A stretch of DNA of 64,000 nucleotides from Enterocloster asparagiformis (GTDB lineage: Bacteria > Bacillota > Clostridia > Lachnospirales > Lachnospiraceae): the NCBI GenBank assembly GCA_018380885.1, contig JAGZSY010000002.1:124001-188000 (forward strand), in the 5' to 3' direction. Made by a program: the position numbers and the translations under genes. The notes under the pieces were generated by a model. The model did no database searches, was not told the DNA's origin, and worked only from the letters and a program-made list of their open reading frames with translations. Positions 1 through 8,059 of this stretch are shown here, piece after piece. Position 1 is the stretch's first letter, and every line of letters starts with the position of its first letter.

Positions 1-944
1 CCCTGAATCAGCAGGGGTATATCCAGTGCGGACGGGCACGCCGGGCAGCAGTAGCGGCAGGCGGAGCACGGGACTCCCAACTCCTCCAGAAAGCGCTCCG
101 ACGCCCTTTTCAAAGCTGCCCGTTCAGGCTCCGAAAGCGGTTCCGGCCTTTCAAACGTCTTTACATTGTCCAAAACCTGTTCCACCGTGGACATACCGCT
201 GAGAACCATCTGCACATGGGGAAGCCCCATCAGAAAGCGGAAGGCCCAGGATGACAGGGAGCGGTCCGGCGCGGCTGATTTTAAAATTTCCTCCGCCTCC
301 CGGTTGAGAACGGAAAGCCTGCCGCCCTTTAGCGGTTCCATCACCCATATGGGTATCCCATGTTCCGCCAGGATTTCGTACTGCCGTTCTGCCTCTAACA
401 GTGTCCAGTCCAAATAATTGATCTGGATCATAGCCATATCAAATCCGTCGTACCAGTCTAAAAAGCGTTCCAACGCAGGGGGCGCCGCGTGGGAGGAGAA
501 CCCGAGATACCGAATCCTTCCGGCTTTTTTCTGTTCCAACAGGTAGCCAAGATAGTTCTTCTCTCTGTCCATATAGGCTGAAATAAAATTTTCATCCATG
601 CCGTGCAACAGATAAAAATCAAAATAATCTGTATGAAGTCGCCTGAGCTGTTCTTCAAACACAGTATGTATATCCTCATTGGCCGCCTCATAGAATTTTG
701 TGGCGAGATGATAGCTGTGGCGGGGATAGTCGGGCAGAACTTCTCCCAGAAAGCGTTCTGAATCTCCATTCTGGTAGGTGTAGGCCGTGTCAATATAATT
801 GATTCCGCCGGACAATGCCCGGTCAATGACCTTTCGCCCTTCTTGCCTGTCTATGCGGTTTGGATTGTCCTTTTCCATCGGCAGGCGCAGCGCGCCGATC
901 CCCAACGCTGATAAATTTAATGAATGAAATTTTTTATAGTACAT
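1..944 (-). CDS. Aldo/keto reductase with C-terminal Fe-S motif (partial, 3' end off the window)
   Basis: NAD(P)H-dependent aldo/keto reductase of the YdjG/ferredoxin-fused subfamily; substrate unknown. The reading frame begins at ATG 944 behind GGGAGGGG and stays open to base 1. The N-terminus has GIGALRLP and the active-site tyrosine region YIDTAYTYQNG; later come LLHGMD and EPLKGGRL. Near the window edge is the ferredoxin-like motif CSACRYCCPACP (C-x2-C-x2-C-x3-CP), so the protein should carry a 4Fe-4S cluster in a C-terminal domain whose remainder lies outside the window. It is divergent from a LysR gene at 1385, its likely regulator. It resembles the complete reductase at 8060-9172. Function is by family; the partner electron carrier is not shown. 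Confidence 0.88.
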   Translation of the reverse strand, partial: MYYKKFHSLNLSALGIGALRLPMEKDNPNRIDRQEGRKVIDRALSGGINYIDTAYTYQNGDSERFLGEVLPDYPRHSYHLATKFYEAANEDIHTVFEEQLRRLHTDYFDFYLLHGMDENFISAYMDREKNYLGYLLEQKKAGRIRYLGFSSHAAPPALERFLDWYDGFDMAMIQINYLDWTLLEAERQYEILAEHGIPIWVMEPLKGGRLSVLNREAEEILKSAAPDRSLSSWAFRFLMGLPHVQMVLSGMSTVEQVLDNVKTFERPEPLSEPERAALKRASERFLEELGVPCSACRYCCPACPSALDIPLLIQ

Positions 945-994
945 GTTCCCCTCCCATAAAGTTCCTCGGCATAGACGCAGGGGCCCTTGCTCTT

Positions 995-1237
995 TTACAC
1001 CGCCTCCAGGGCGCTCCCACCTTGACCGCCGGATGTTTTATGCTTTACCGGGCCCCTTTGCCCGGTAAAGCTCCGCCCCCAGCGCCGGTCCGTAACGTTT
1101 GTGATATCTCGCTTGTTTCCGTTCTGCCGCTCCCCCGCCACGCCCAATGCGATAAACTGCGCCACTGTCTCCTGACCGCATCCGGCGTCCTCCAGATTTT
1201 GAATCACGGAATCATGGCTTTCCATATAGTTTGCCAT
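995..1237 (-). pseudogene. Short ORF, probably a truncated small regulatory-type protein
   Basis: An 80-codon frame with a good ribosome binding site (GAGGTG) upstream of ATG 1237. The first ~33 residues contain QNLEDAGCGQETVAQFIALG, which resembles the start of small Lachnospiraceae proteins found near MerR/LysR redox genes. The rest is low-complexity and includes the translated hairpin at 1042-1071, so the original C-terminus seems lost. It follows the partial aldo/keto reductase region on the same strand and lies upstream of it. It could instead be a genuine novel small protein. Confidence 0.35.
1042..1071. repeat. Perfect 12-bp inverted repeat with 6-nt loop
   Basis: GCTTTACCGGGC at 1042-1053 and its exact complement at 1060-1071 flank the loop CCCTTT. 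There is no U-tract on either side, so it is not a standard intrinsic terminator. It sits inside the 3' part of the short ORF 995-1237, 98 bases before the aldo/keto reductase start. Confidence 0.7.
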
Positions 1238-1293
1238 ATGTCCACCTCTTTTATCTCCATTATAGTTTAAGACATCGCCGGCATCAAATACTT

Positions 1294-1308
1294 ATGTCAA
1301 ATGCAGTT
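1294..1308. promoter_or_regulatory. Candidate LysR-type site (ATGTCAAATGC motif)
   Basis: ATGTCAAATGC lies just upstream of the -35 of the LysR gene promoter, in the divergent region between the aldo/keto reductase and its regulator. Closely related ATGTCTAATGC sequences occur at 16877 and 19768, both upstream of redox genes or remnants. Binding by the LysR paralogues is inferred. Confidence 0.3.
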
Positions 1309-1314
1309 CCCTAC

Positions 1315-1344
1315 TTGACGAGCATATTAAATTTTATCTATACT
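1315..1344 (+). promoter_or_regulatory. Sigma-A-type promoter of the LysR gene
   Basis: TTGACG at 1315-1320 and TATACT at 1339-1344 are separated by 18 bases, 41 bases upstream of the TTG start at 1385. Confidence 0.6.
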
Positions 1345-1384
1345 GGACTTAGACCTTACGCCATACGGAGATGGAGGAACCAGC

Positions 1385-2272
1385 TTGGATATTCGCGTTT
1401 TAAGATACTTTATGGCTGTCGCCAGGGAAGAAAGCATATCAGGGGCCGCGGAGTCCCTTCACATGACTCAGCCGACGCTGTCACGGCAGCTCATGGATTT
1501 AGAGGATGAGCTTGGAAAAAAACTGTTGATCAGAGGAAACCGCAGAATCACGCTGACAGAGGAAGGGATGCTTTTACGCAAACGGGCGGCGGAAATCCTT
1601 GATCTGGTGGAAAAGACAGAGGCGGAGCTTACTGCGCCGGACGAAGCCGTAAGCGGGGATATTTATATCGGAGGCGGGGAGACAGACGCCATGCGCCTGA
1701 TTGCCAGAATCGCCACAGATTTGCAAAAGAACTGTCCCAATATCCGTTACCACCTATACAGCGGAAACGCGGACGACGTGATGGAACGGCTGGACAAGGG
1801 GCTTCTGGACTTTGGAATCCTCATAGAACCGGCAGATATGAAAAAATACGATTATATCCGCCTTCCCGTCACCGATACCTGGGGGCTTTTGATGCCCAGG
1901 GACTGCCCGCTGGCAGCCCGCGATTATATCCGGCCGGAGGATATCTGGGAGCTGCCCATTATCACCTCCCGCCAGACCATGGTCAGCAATGAATTTTCCG
2001 GCTGGCTGAAAAAGGAATTTGAAAAGCTGAATATTGTGGCCACCTATAATCTGGTCTACAACGCCTCCCTCATGGTGGAGGAAGGGTTGGGATACGCCCT
2101 GTGCCTTGACAAACTGGTGAACACGTCTGAGAGCAGCAGCCTGTGTTTCCGCCCGCTGAGACCTAAGATGGAAGCCCATCTTGACATTGTCTGGAAAAAA
2201 TACCAGATATTTTCCAGAGCAGCCGACCACTTTCTGGAAAATGTGCGGGACGCCTTCCACGGCAGCATCTAG
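1385..2272 (+). CDS. LysR-family transcriptional regulator
   Basis: DNA-binding regulator of 295 residues, the usual LysR length. The winged HTH occupies residues 1-60 (AAESLHMTQPTLSRQLMDLE), followed by a periplasmic-binding-like effector domain from about residue 90. The start is TTG at 1385, chosen because GGAGG lies 7 bases upstream and the N-terminus MDIRVLRYF matches family members. It is divergent from the partial aldo/keto reductase and probably controls it. It is clearly paralogous to the LysR at 18108-18968 (shared YSGN, GLLD, EPAD and KYxxIRxPV segments), so both probably bind similar sites. The effector ligand is unknown. Confidence 0.9.
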   Translation: MDIRVLRYFMAVAREESISGAAESLHMTQPTLSRQLMDLEDELGKKLLIRGNRRITLTEEGMLLRKRAAEILDLVEKTEAELTAPDEAVSGDIYIGGGETDAMRLIARIATDLQKNCPNIRYHLYSGNADDVMERLDKGLLDFGILIEPADMKKYDYIRLPVTDTWGLLMPRDCPLAARDYIRPEDIWELPIITSRQTMVSNEFSGWLKKEFEKLNIVATYNLVYNASLMVEEGLGYALCLDKLVNTSESSSLCFRPLRPKMEAHLDIVWKKYQIFSRAADHFLENVRDAFHGSI

Positions 2273-2405
2273 TCTCCGCATCACAGGGGGCGTTGCGTTC
2301 CGTCCCCGCCCCCGATCTGCATAGGTATTTTTACCGTGATACAATAATAGCCGGCATTGGCCGTGCCACCTGCCCGGGCAGTTCCACTCCTCCATTTTAT
2401 ACCTG

Positions 2406-4940
2406 CTATTTTTTCAAATACCTGCCGGTAACACTCTGGGAATTGGCCGCAATTTCATCTGGCGTTCCGGTTGCGACAATGCGGCCTCCGTCCACACCTC
2501 CCCCCGGCCCCATGTCAATCAGATAATCCGCATTTGAAATAACATCCAGATCGTGCTCTATCACAAGGACCGTGGCGCCATATTCCACCAACCGGTCAAA
2601 AACCCTCAGCAGGGTGCGCACATCCAATGGATGCAGTCCTATGGTCGGTTCATCAAACACAAAAACCGTCCCCGACTGCTGCCTGCCCATTTCAGATGCC
2701 AGCTTAAGTCTTTGGGCTTCGCCGCCGGACAGGCTGGGCGTTTCCTCGCCAAGAGTGAGGTAGCCAAGGCCCAGATCAGCAAGAACCTGCAGCCGCTGAC
2801 ACACTGTTTTCAAATCTTCACACGCTGTCAATGCGTGTTTTACATCCATAGCCATAATTTCCGGCAGAGAATACCCTTTTCCCGCCTTGTTTGCGCGCTT
2901 AATTTGTTCCGCTTTCCTGGCATATCTTGATCCTCTGCACTCCGGGCAGGGGATTTCTACATCCGGCAGGAACTGTACATCCAGACTGATTGTTCCTGTT
3001 CCGTCGCAGGTTGGGCAGCGCAGCCGGCCGGTATTATAGGAAAAATCACCGGCCCTATAGCCCTGCGCTTTGGCGTCTGGCGTCCTTGCGTAAATCTTCC
3101 GCAGCTCGTCGTGTACGTTGGCGTAGGTGGCCACAGTGGAACGCACATTTATGCCTATGGGAGCTGCATCGATCAGCTTTACCTGCCGTATCTGTTCCGC
3201 TGAAATTTCCAATACATGGCCGGGAAGTTTTTTTCCGGCAATAGCTGCTTCCAAGCCGGGAATCAAGCTTTCCAGAATCAGCGTAGTTTTACCAGAGCCG
3301 GACACGCCTGTGATGACCGTCAGCCTGCCCTGTGGTATATCCACCTCCAATGGCTTTACCGTATGGATTTCACCGGTGGACAAGTGCATTTTCCCCAAGT
3401 CAAACAACTCCCCCGAGTCAGCGCGATTTCTCATCCAGATTCTGGATTCACCGGAGAGAAACGGTCCAATCTGGGAAACAGGGTTTTGCTTGATAGCCGG
3501 GACGGTTCCCTGCGCAATAACCCTGCCGCCGTCCGCCCCCGCCTCCGGCCCCATTTCAACAATCCAATCCGCTTCCGACAATATCTGTGTGTCATGATCT
3601 ACCAGCACAATGGAGTTTCCATCGGCAATCAGATCGCGCATAACGCCTGTAAGCCCGATGATGTTAGAGGGGTGCAGGCCGATCGACGGCTCATCCAGAA
3701 CATACAGGACACCGGTAGTGCGGTTGCGTACCGCCCGCGCCAGCTGCATCCGCTGCCGTTCTCCAGTGGAGAGCGTGGCTGCGGCTCGGTCAAGGCTGAG
3801 ATAGCCAAGCCCCAAATCCATCAGCCGTTTGGCCACAGACTGAAACGATTCGCAGATTGCCTGGGCCATAGGACGCATTTCGACCGGCAGTGTTCCCGGC
3901 ACTTCAGCCACCCAGGATACCATTTGATCCAGCGTCATTCTACAGGCCTCATCCAGAGAAATCCCCCGCAGCTTCGGCAGCCTCGCGGCGGCGGAAAGCC
4001 GGGAACCGCCGCAATCCGGACATACTCCCTGCTTCAGATACTTTTCCACCCGCTTCATGCCCTTTTCGTCTTTTACCTTGGCAAGGGCATTTTCTACCGT
4101 ATAATTGGCATTAAAATAAGTGAAATCCAGCTCCCCGGCCTGGTTGCTGCCATTCTTGGGCTTATAGAAAATATGCTTTTTTTCCGCCGGGCCGTGAAAG
4201 ACGATCTCACGCTCCTTAGCGGTCAGTTGGGAAAAGGGAACATCGGTGCGTACCCCCATCGCGCGGCACACGTCTGTCATCAGCGACCACATCAGGGTAT
4301 TCCACGGGGCAACCGCGCCCTCATCAATTGTCAGGGATTCGTCCGGCACCAGGGTATCCTGATCGACGGTGCGAACCACCCCGGTGCCGCCGCAGGTGCG
4401 GCAGGCCCCCTGGCTGTTAAAGGCCAGCTCCTCTGCCGATGGCGCAAAAAAACGCTCCCCGCATTCCGGACATACCAGTTCCTGCCCCGCGGCCACTGCC
4501 AACGCCGGTTCCAGATAGTGCCCATTGGGGCAGCAATGGCTGGAGAGCCGGGAGTACATCAGCCGCAGGCTGTTCAAAAGTTCCGTTCCCGTTCCGAAGG
4601 TACTGCGGATGCCGGGCACGCCGGGGCGCTGATGCAGCGCCAGCGCAGCCGGTATATAGAGCACCTCATCCACCTGCGCCCTGGCTGCCTGGGTCATGCG
4701 GCGGCGGGTATAAGTCGAAAGTGCATCGAGATAGCGCCTCGATCCCTCAGCATACAAAACGCCCAGCGCCAACGATGATTTCCCGGAACCGGAGACGCCT
4801 GCGATACCCACAATCTGATTCAGCGGAATATCCACATCAATATTTTTCAGATTGTGTACTCTTGCGTTCCTCACCTGAATCCGGTTTGGAATCTTATTTT
4901 CCCTGTGGATTGTTTGATTGTTTTCCTTTTGTCCACCCAT
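2406..4940 (-). CDS. UvrA-like ABC ATPase (short UvrA2-type, 844 aa)
   Basis: Dual-nucleotide-binding protein of the excinuclease UvrA family. Two Walker A motifs are present (GVSGSGKS at residues 48-55 and GVSGSGKT in the second half), with signatures LSTGERQRMQLA and LSGGEAQRLKLA and Walker B segments VLDEPSIGLHP and VFDEPTIGLHP. Zinc-binding pairs CPNG..CPEC..CRTCGGTG and CPTCDGTG..CPECRGSR are visible. At 844 residues it is about 100 shorter than canonical UvrA (~940), typical of UvrA2/DrrC-like paralogues that often lack the UvrB-interaction insert and are linked to drug tolerance. No uvrB or uvrC is adjacent; uvrB is 38 kb away. The start is uncertain because GAGAAGAGG directly abuts ATG 4940. 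Confidence 0.88.
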   Translation of the reverse strand: MGGQKENNQTIHRENKIPNRIQVRNARVHNLKNIDVDIPLNQIVGIAGVSGSGKSSLALGVLYAEGSRRYLDALSTYTRRRMTQAARAQVDEVLYIPAALALHQRPGVPGIRSTFGTGTELLNSLRLMYSRLSSHCCPNGHYLEPALAVAAGQELVCPECGERFFAPSAEELAFNSQGACRTCGGTGVVRTVDQDTLVPDESLTIDEGAVAPWNTLMWSLMTDVCRAMGVRTDVPFSQLTAKEREIVFHGPAEKKHIFYKPKNGSNQAGELDFTYFNANYTVENALAKVKDEKGMKRVEKYLKQGVCPDCGGSRLSAAARLPKLRGISLDEACRMTLDQMVSWVAEVPGTLPVEMRPMAQAICESFQSVAKRLMDLGLGYLSLDRAAATLSTGERQRMQLARAVRNRTTGVLYVLDEPSIGLHPSNIIGLTGVMRDLIADGNSIVLVDHDTQILSEADWIVEMGPEAGADGGRVIAQGTVPAIKQNPVSQIGPFLSGESRIWMRNRADSGELFDLGKMHLSTGEIHTVKPLEVDIPQGRLTVITGVSGSGKTTLILESLIPGLEAAIAGKKLPGHVLEISAEQIRQVKLIDAAPIGINVRSTVATYANVHDELRKIYARTPDAKAQGYRAGDFSYNTGRLRCPTCDGTGTISLDVQFLPDVEIPCPECRGSRYARKAEQIKRANKAGKGYSLPEIMAMDVKHALTACEDLKTVCQRLQVLADLGLGYLTLGEETPSLSGGEAQRLKLASEMGRQQSGTVFVFDEPTIGLHPLDVRTLLRVFDRLVEYGATVLVIEHDLDVISNADYLIDMGPGGGVDGGRIVATGTPDEIAANSQSVTGRYLKK

Positions 4941-4982
4941 CCTCTTCTCACCGATCCTGTCCTTTTAATTTTGCTATTCTTG

Positions 4983-4988
4983 ATTATA
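4983..4988 (-). promoter_or_regulatory. Extended -10 element for the UvrA-like gene
   Basis: On the minus strand GGTGGTATAAT gives an extended -10 (TGnTATAAT) 43 bases upstream of ATG 4940. No convincing -35 is seen, which is common for extended -10 promoters. Confidence 0.35.
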
Positions 4989-5154
4989 CCACCTTTCCAG
5001 TTAAATGATTTCCAATTTTTTGATTCACGTTCTGATCTGTATTCCTTCGGGCATTCAGCGGGAATCTGGTCAATCATCAACGCGGTGTCCTTCTATCCAA
5101 TACAATATCCGGCGTTGACACATGCTTTTACATACTGCATTAAATCATCCTATT

Positions 5155-6057
5155 TTATATGACGCAGTCCACGATAAGTCCCGTCAACAGAGAGAATAAA
5201 ATCACAAAAGCGAGGTACAGCGCGAACCGCTTCATTCCCAGCACAATCTTCACAGCGCCCAGGTTGGTAATCTTGGTGGCAGGGCCGGTCAGCATAAAGG
5301 AGGCCGCCGCGCCCATGCTCATGCCATCGGTCAGCCACTGCTGCAAAAGCGGAATCGTCCCTCCACCGCATACATAGAGCGGGACTCCGATGGTGGCGGC
5401 CATCAGCACTCCAAAGCCTTCATTTTTCCCAAACAGCCCGGCAAAGGCCTCCTGGGGCACATACCGCTGGAACAGGGCGGAAAGAACGATGCCCGCCAGG
5501 AAATACACGCCGGTCGCTTTCACATTGCGCCCAAAATTTTTCAGCAGCCGGAGCACGTAATTGGGGTCCGTATCACGGTTCCCCGGCTCTCCGAAGCCGG
5601 TGAAATTAAAAAACGGCTTCTTTGCATAAAATATATGTACCATCAGACCTGCAAACACACCGCAGAGGAAGCAGGAAATAATCCGCACCGCCAGCCCGGC
5701 CGGCCCCAATGCGGCGCTATAAATAATCAGCTGGGGATTTAAAAGAATGGAGGACATCATAAAGGCCGCCAGCCAATCCTCCCTCATTCCCTGTCTGGCG
5801 AAGGACGCCGCAATGGAAATGGTCCCATACATACACAGAGGAGAGGCAATCCCCAGGAGGCATGCCGGAATAATCCCTAACACTCCCAGCTTTTTATTGC
5901 GCAGCTTCACAAATAGCTGGTGGATATACGCTTTTCCGAATACCGATATCACCGACCCGATTGCCATGCCAAGAAGCCAATACCGGAAAATCTGGCGAAA
6001 CTGTACTGTAAAGTAATACCATACATAGATAAATTCACGCTGCAAAATCTCAATCAT
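5155..6057 (-). CDS. ArsP/YraQ-type permease (DUF318)
   Basis: Integral membrane permease of 300 residues with about eight hydrophobic segments. The two family half-motifs are visible: ASPLCMYGTISIAASFARQG near residue 90 and IGVPLYVCGGGTIPLLQQWL near residue 225, followed by FMLTGPATKITNLG. Family members include organoarsenical permease ArsP and uncharacterised YraQ transporters; cysteines in both half-motifs could bind metal or thiol. Its ATG at 6057 overlaps the end of the DUF362 gene by 8 bases, so it is translationally coupled to the upstream genes. No arsR, arsC or other arsenic gene is adjacent, so an arsenic role is not supported by context. The substrate is unknown. Confidence 0.82.
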   Translation of the reverse strand: MIEILQREFIYVWYYFTVQFRQIFRYWLLGMAIGSVISVFGKAYIHQLFVKLRNKKLGVLGIIPACLLGIASPLCMYGTISIAASFARQGMREDWLAAFMMSSILLNPQLIIYSAALGPAGLAVRIISCFLCGVFAGLMVHIFYAKKPFFNFTGFGEPGNRDTDPNYVLRLLKNFGRNVKATGVYFLAGIVLSALFQRYVPQEAFAGLFGKNEGFGVLMAATIGVPLYVCGGGTIPLLQQWLTDGMSMGAAASFMLTGPATKITNLGAVKIVLGMKRFALYLAFVILFSLLTGLIVDCVI

Positions 6058-7123
6058 CTAAATTCACCAGCCGGTACTCGCGGCTTCCCAGCCCGATTGC
6101 CGCTGCATTTTCAAGCGTGTGCAGCCCATTCCTGGACTCGATCCGCTCCACCAGCGAGGCCGCCTCCCCATCTTTCTGCGCATACACCAGATCAATGCAG
6201 GCCTGGTCAAGGGCGACCGGATCGGCGGAGGCCAAAATACCGATGTCATGCATATCCGGCTTAGCCGGATTCCCGTTACAGTCGCAGTCCACCGACAGCC
6301 GGTTCATCACGTTGATGTAGACAATCCGATCTCCATTTCCAAGGTAATCGGACACGGCCTTCCCAGCGTCCCCCATAGATTCCAGAAAACGGTCCTGGTC
6401 GCCGCCCCAGGGACTTCTCTTGCTGCCGCCCCCAGTATGTATCCAGGATTTACCCTCGCTGGAGCCGAGACCGATGGAGATATTTTTAATCGCGCCGCCA
6501 AAACCTGCCATGGCATGGCCCTTGAAATGGGACAGCACCAAATACGAATCGTAATTGGCAAAATGGGACCCTACAAAATTTTCCGTCAGCCGGGTTCCTC
6601 CGGTGACCGGAATGCTCATGGAACCGTCAGCATCTAAAATATCCACATCGGCAATGGCGGTAAACCCATGATCCTTTGCCACCTGCCTATGCATAGCCGT
6701 CCCGCTTCGGGAACCGCCGTAAGCCGTGTTGCACTCCACGATTGTTCCGTTTACAGACTGTACCAGTTCCTTAATCAGGTTTGGATCAAGATAGTTGCTG
6801 GCCGGCGGCTCACCGGTGGACAGCTTCACCGCCACATTGCCGGTGGGAGTCCAGTTAAGCGCCGCATAGGCTTTCATCATTGCCTCAGAGCTGATATCCG
6901 ACAGGTAATACACTTTTGGCGCGGTTTCATTATCCACCCGGTGAGCCAACACGTCCGGTGCAACTACCGCCCCGCCATTGGTGATGACTGATCCCTCTGC
7001 GCTTGCGGTATTCTGAGCGGCCGGCTGTGTGCCGCCGGCCCCTAAAGCGTCCATGCTGCATCCAGACAGTAAGGCCGCGGTCAGAGCGGCTGCCAAAAGC
7101 GGAATGATTGATTTTCTTTTCAT
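6050..7123 (-). CDS. DUF362 domain lipoprotein
   Basis: Predicted exported lipoprotein of 357 residues. The start at 7123 is preferred over an in-frame ATG at 7171 because GGAG precedes it and it begins with a signal peptide MKRKSIIPLLAAALTAALLSGC (positions 1-22), giving a lipobox with Cys22. The mature part is a DUF362 domain: AVKLSTGEPP, ECNTAYGG, VLSHFKGHAMAGFGGAIKN, and a Cys pair DCDCNG followed by DPVALDQACIDLVY. DUF362 proteins are widespread in anaerobes, often with ferredoxin domains, and have no settled function. It follows a DUF4405 membrane protein by 11 bases and is coupled to the permease. The cell-surface location is inferred from the lipobox. Confidence 0.85.
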   Translation of the reverse strand: MKRKSIIPLLAAALTAALLSGCSMDALGAGGTQPAAQNTASAEGSVITNGGAVVAPDVLAHRVDNETAPKVYYLSDISSEAMMKAYAALNWTPTGNVAVKLSTGEPPASNYLDPNLIKELVQSVNGTIVECNTAYGGSRSGTAMHRQVAKDHGFTAIADVDILDADGSMSIPVTGGTRLTENFVGSHFANYDSYLVLSHFKGHAMAGFGGAIKNISIGLGSSEGKSWIHTGGGSKRSPWGGDQDRFLESMGDAGKAVSDYLGNGDRIVYINVMNRLSVDCDCNGNPAKPDMHDIGILASADPVALDQACIDLVYAQKDGEAASLVERIESRNGLHTLENAAAIGLGSREYRLVNLDD

Positions 7124-7134
7124 AAAATCTCCTT

Positions 7135-7824
7135 TCATTGTTCTTTTTTTCTGAAGTACGGCAGTTCCCACCGTGTATTTTTTGCTTGTATCCCCTTTGC
7201 CAGATTCACGGCCCCGTGCCCGATTGCCGCAAATAAAATCATAACCGTCAGATAGTCAAATAAAAAGAAAAACACTGCTTCTCCAAAATCAAAGAATACA
7301 AATTGGTTTCGTAAAAACAAATAGGAAGGAATCTGCCTTTTAAATAATGCATAAATTCCATACAGTCCCAATATCCCGACTATGACGCGGGCGCCGGCAG
7401 GCACCTGACCATTTTTTACTATTTTTCCTGCCATCATGTCCAGATGCAGCCCGAGATGGACGCTCATCAGCAAAAAGCCCCAGTAGGAAGCAAGCAGATG
7501 AATCAGCCTTGCCCATGAAGCCCCTTTAAAAAAAGTGAAAACATGTTTTGACATGACAATCCCGCTGATTGGCAGGGCAAACATAATCAGTGTCAGCAGT
7601 ATATTTACCGCCGTATACAACGCCCTCACCGGCGTATACCGTCCCCTGAAAAGATTGTTAAACCACTGCCTGTTTAAAATATGATGCAGGATAAAGGCAA
7701 AAAGCATTCCCAGGCCCAGCCACTCATGAATCGTTTCCCCGAGCAGGGAGTAAGCCATCAGAAGCGGAAGCAAGACACACATGATAACATCAATTATCGT
7801 TTTTATCCTGTTTCTGTTATCCAT
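7135..7824 (-). CDS. DUF4405 membrane protein (cytochrome-b-like histidines)
   Basis: Polytopic membrane protein of 229 residues with roughly five or six membrane segments (about 8-28, 36-50, 70-92, 112-130, 145-165, 190-210). Histidines sit in or near the helices (H33, H47, H48, H109, H123, H127), a pattern that in DUF4405 suggests a b-type-haem or quinone-reactive role; this is inference. The start at 7824 follows GGAGG. It precedes the DUF362 lipoprotein by 11 bases and probably shares a transcript with it and with the aldo/keto reductase upstream. A broken relative lies at 16544-16769, so the family recurs in this region. Confidence 0.8.
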   Translation of the reverse strand: MDNRNRIKTIIDVIMCVLLPLLMAYSLLGETIHEWLGLGMLFAFILHHILNRQWFNNLFRGRYTPVRALYTAVNILLTLIMFALPISGIVMSKHVFTFFKGASWARLIHLLASYWGFLLMSVHLGLHLDMMAGKIVKNGQVPAGARVIVGILGLYGIYALFKRQIPSYLFLRNQFVFFDFGEAVFFFLFDYLTVMILFAAIGHGAVNLAKGIQAKNTRWELPYFRKKEQ

Positions 7825-7842
7825 CGTGTTTTCCTCCTGTCT

Positions 7843-7962
7843 TTAACTTGGCAGGGGAACGCCGGCGTTATTACCCGCCAGCAGCCAGGCGGCCTCTTCC
7901 GCCCGGGAACGCTCACGATTGTTCTGTGCTGTTTCCACCAGCGCTTCCGGCAGCGTAATCAT
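7843..7962 (-). CDS. Possible 39-aa small protein or gene remnant
   Basis: Frame starting MITLPEALVETAQNN and ending NAGVPLPS, located between the aldo/keto reductase and DUF4405, ending 18 bases before the DUF4405 start. GGGAG lies about 9 bases upstream. The same frame is open for about 13 codons upstream of the ATG, so it may be the tail of a lost protein. No family is recognised. Confidence 0.25.
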   Translation of the reverse strand: MITLPEALVETAQNNRERSRAEEAAWLLAGNNAGVPLPS

Positions 7963-8059
7963 ATGCACCGGCTCCCGTATCCAGCAATTTTTTTCGGAGT
8001 TTCATTGTCAAAAGGTTATCTGTGTGACCTTCCGATCAAATTCCGTTTGGTATTTCTCC

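Noticed and set aside
3216..4778. 520-codon open frame on the plus strand
   Set aside because: Antisense to the UvrA-like gene, with no ribosome binding site and implausible composition.
5155..6057. Arsenic resistance locus
   Set aside because: Only an ArsP-family permease is present; no arsR, arsC, arsA or arsM, so the substrate is left open.
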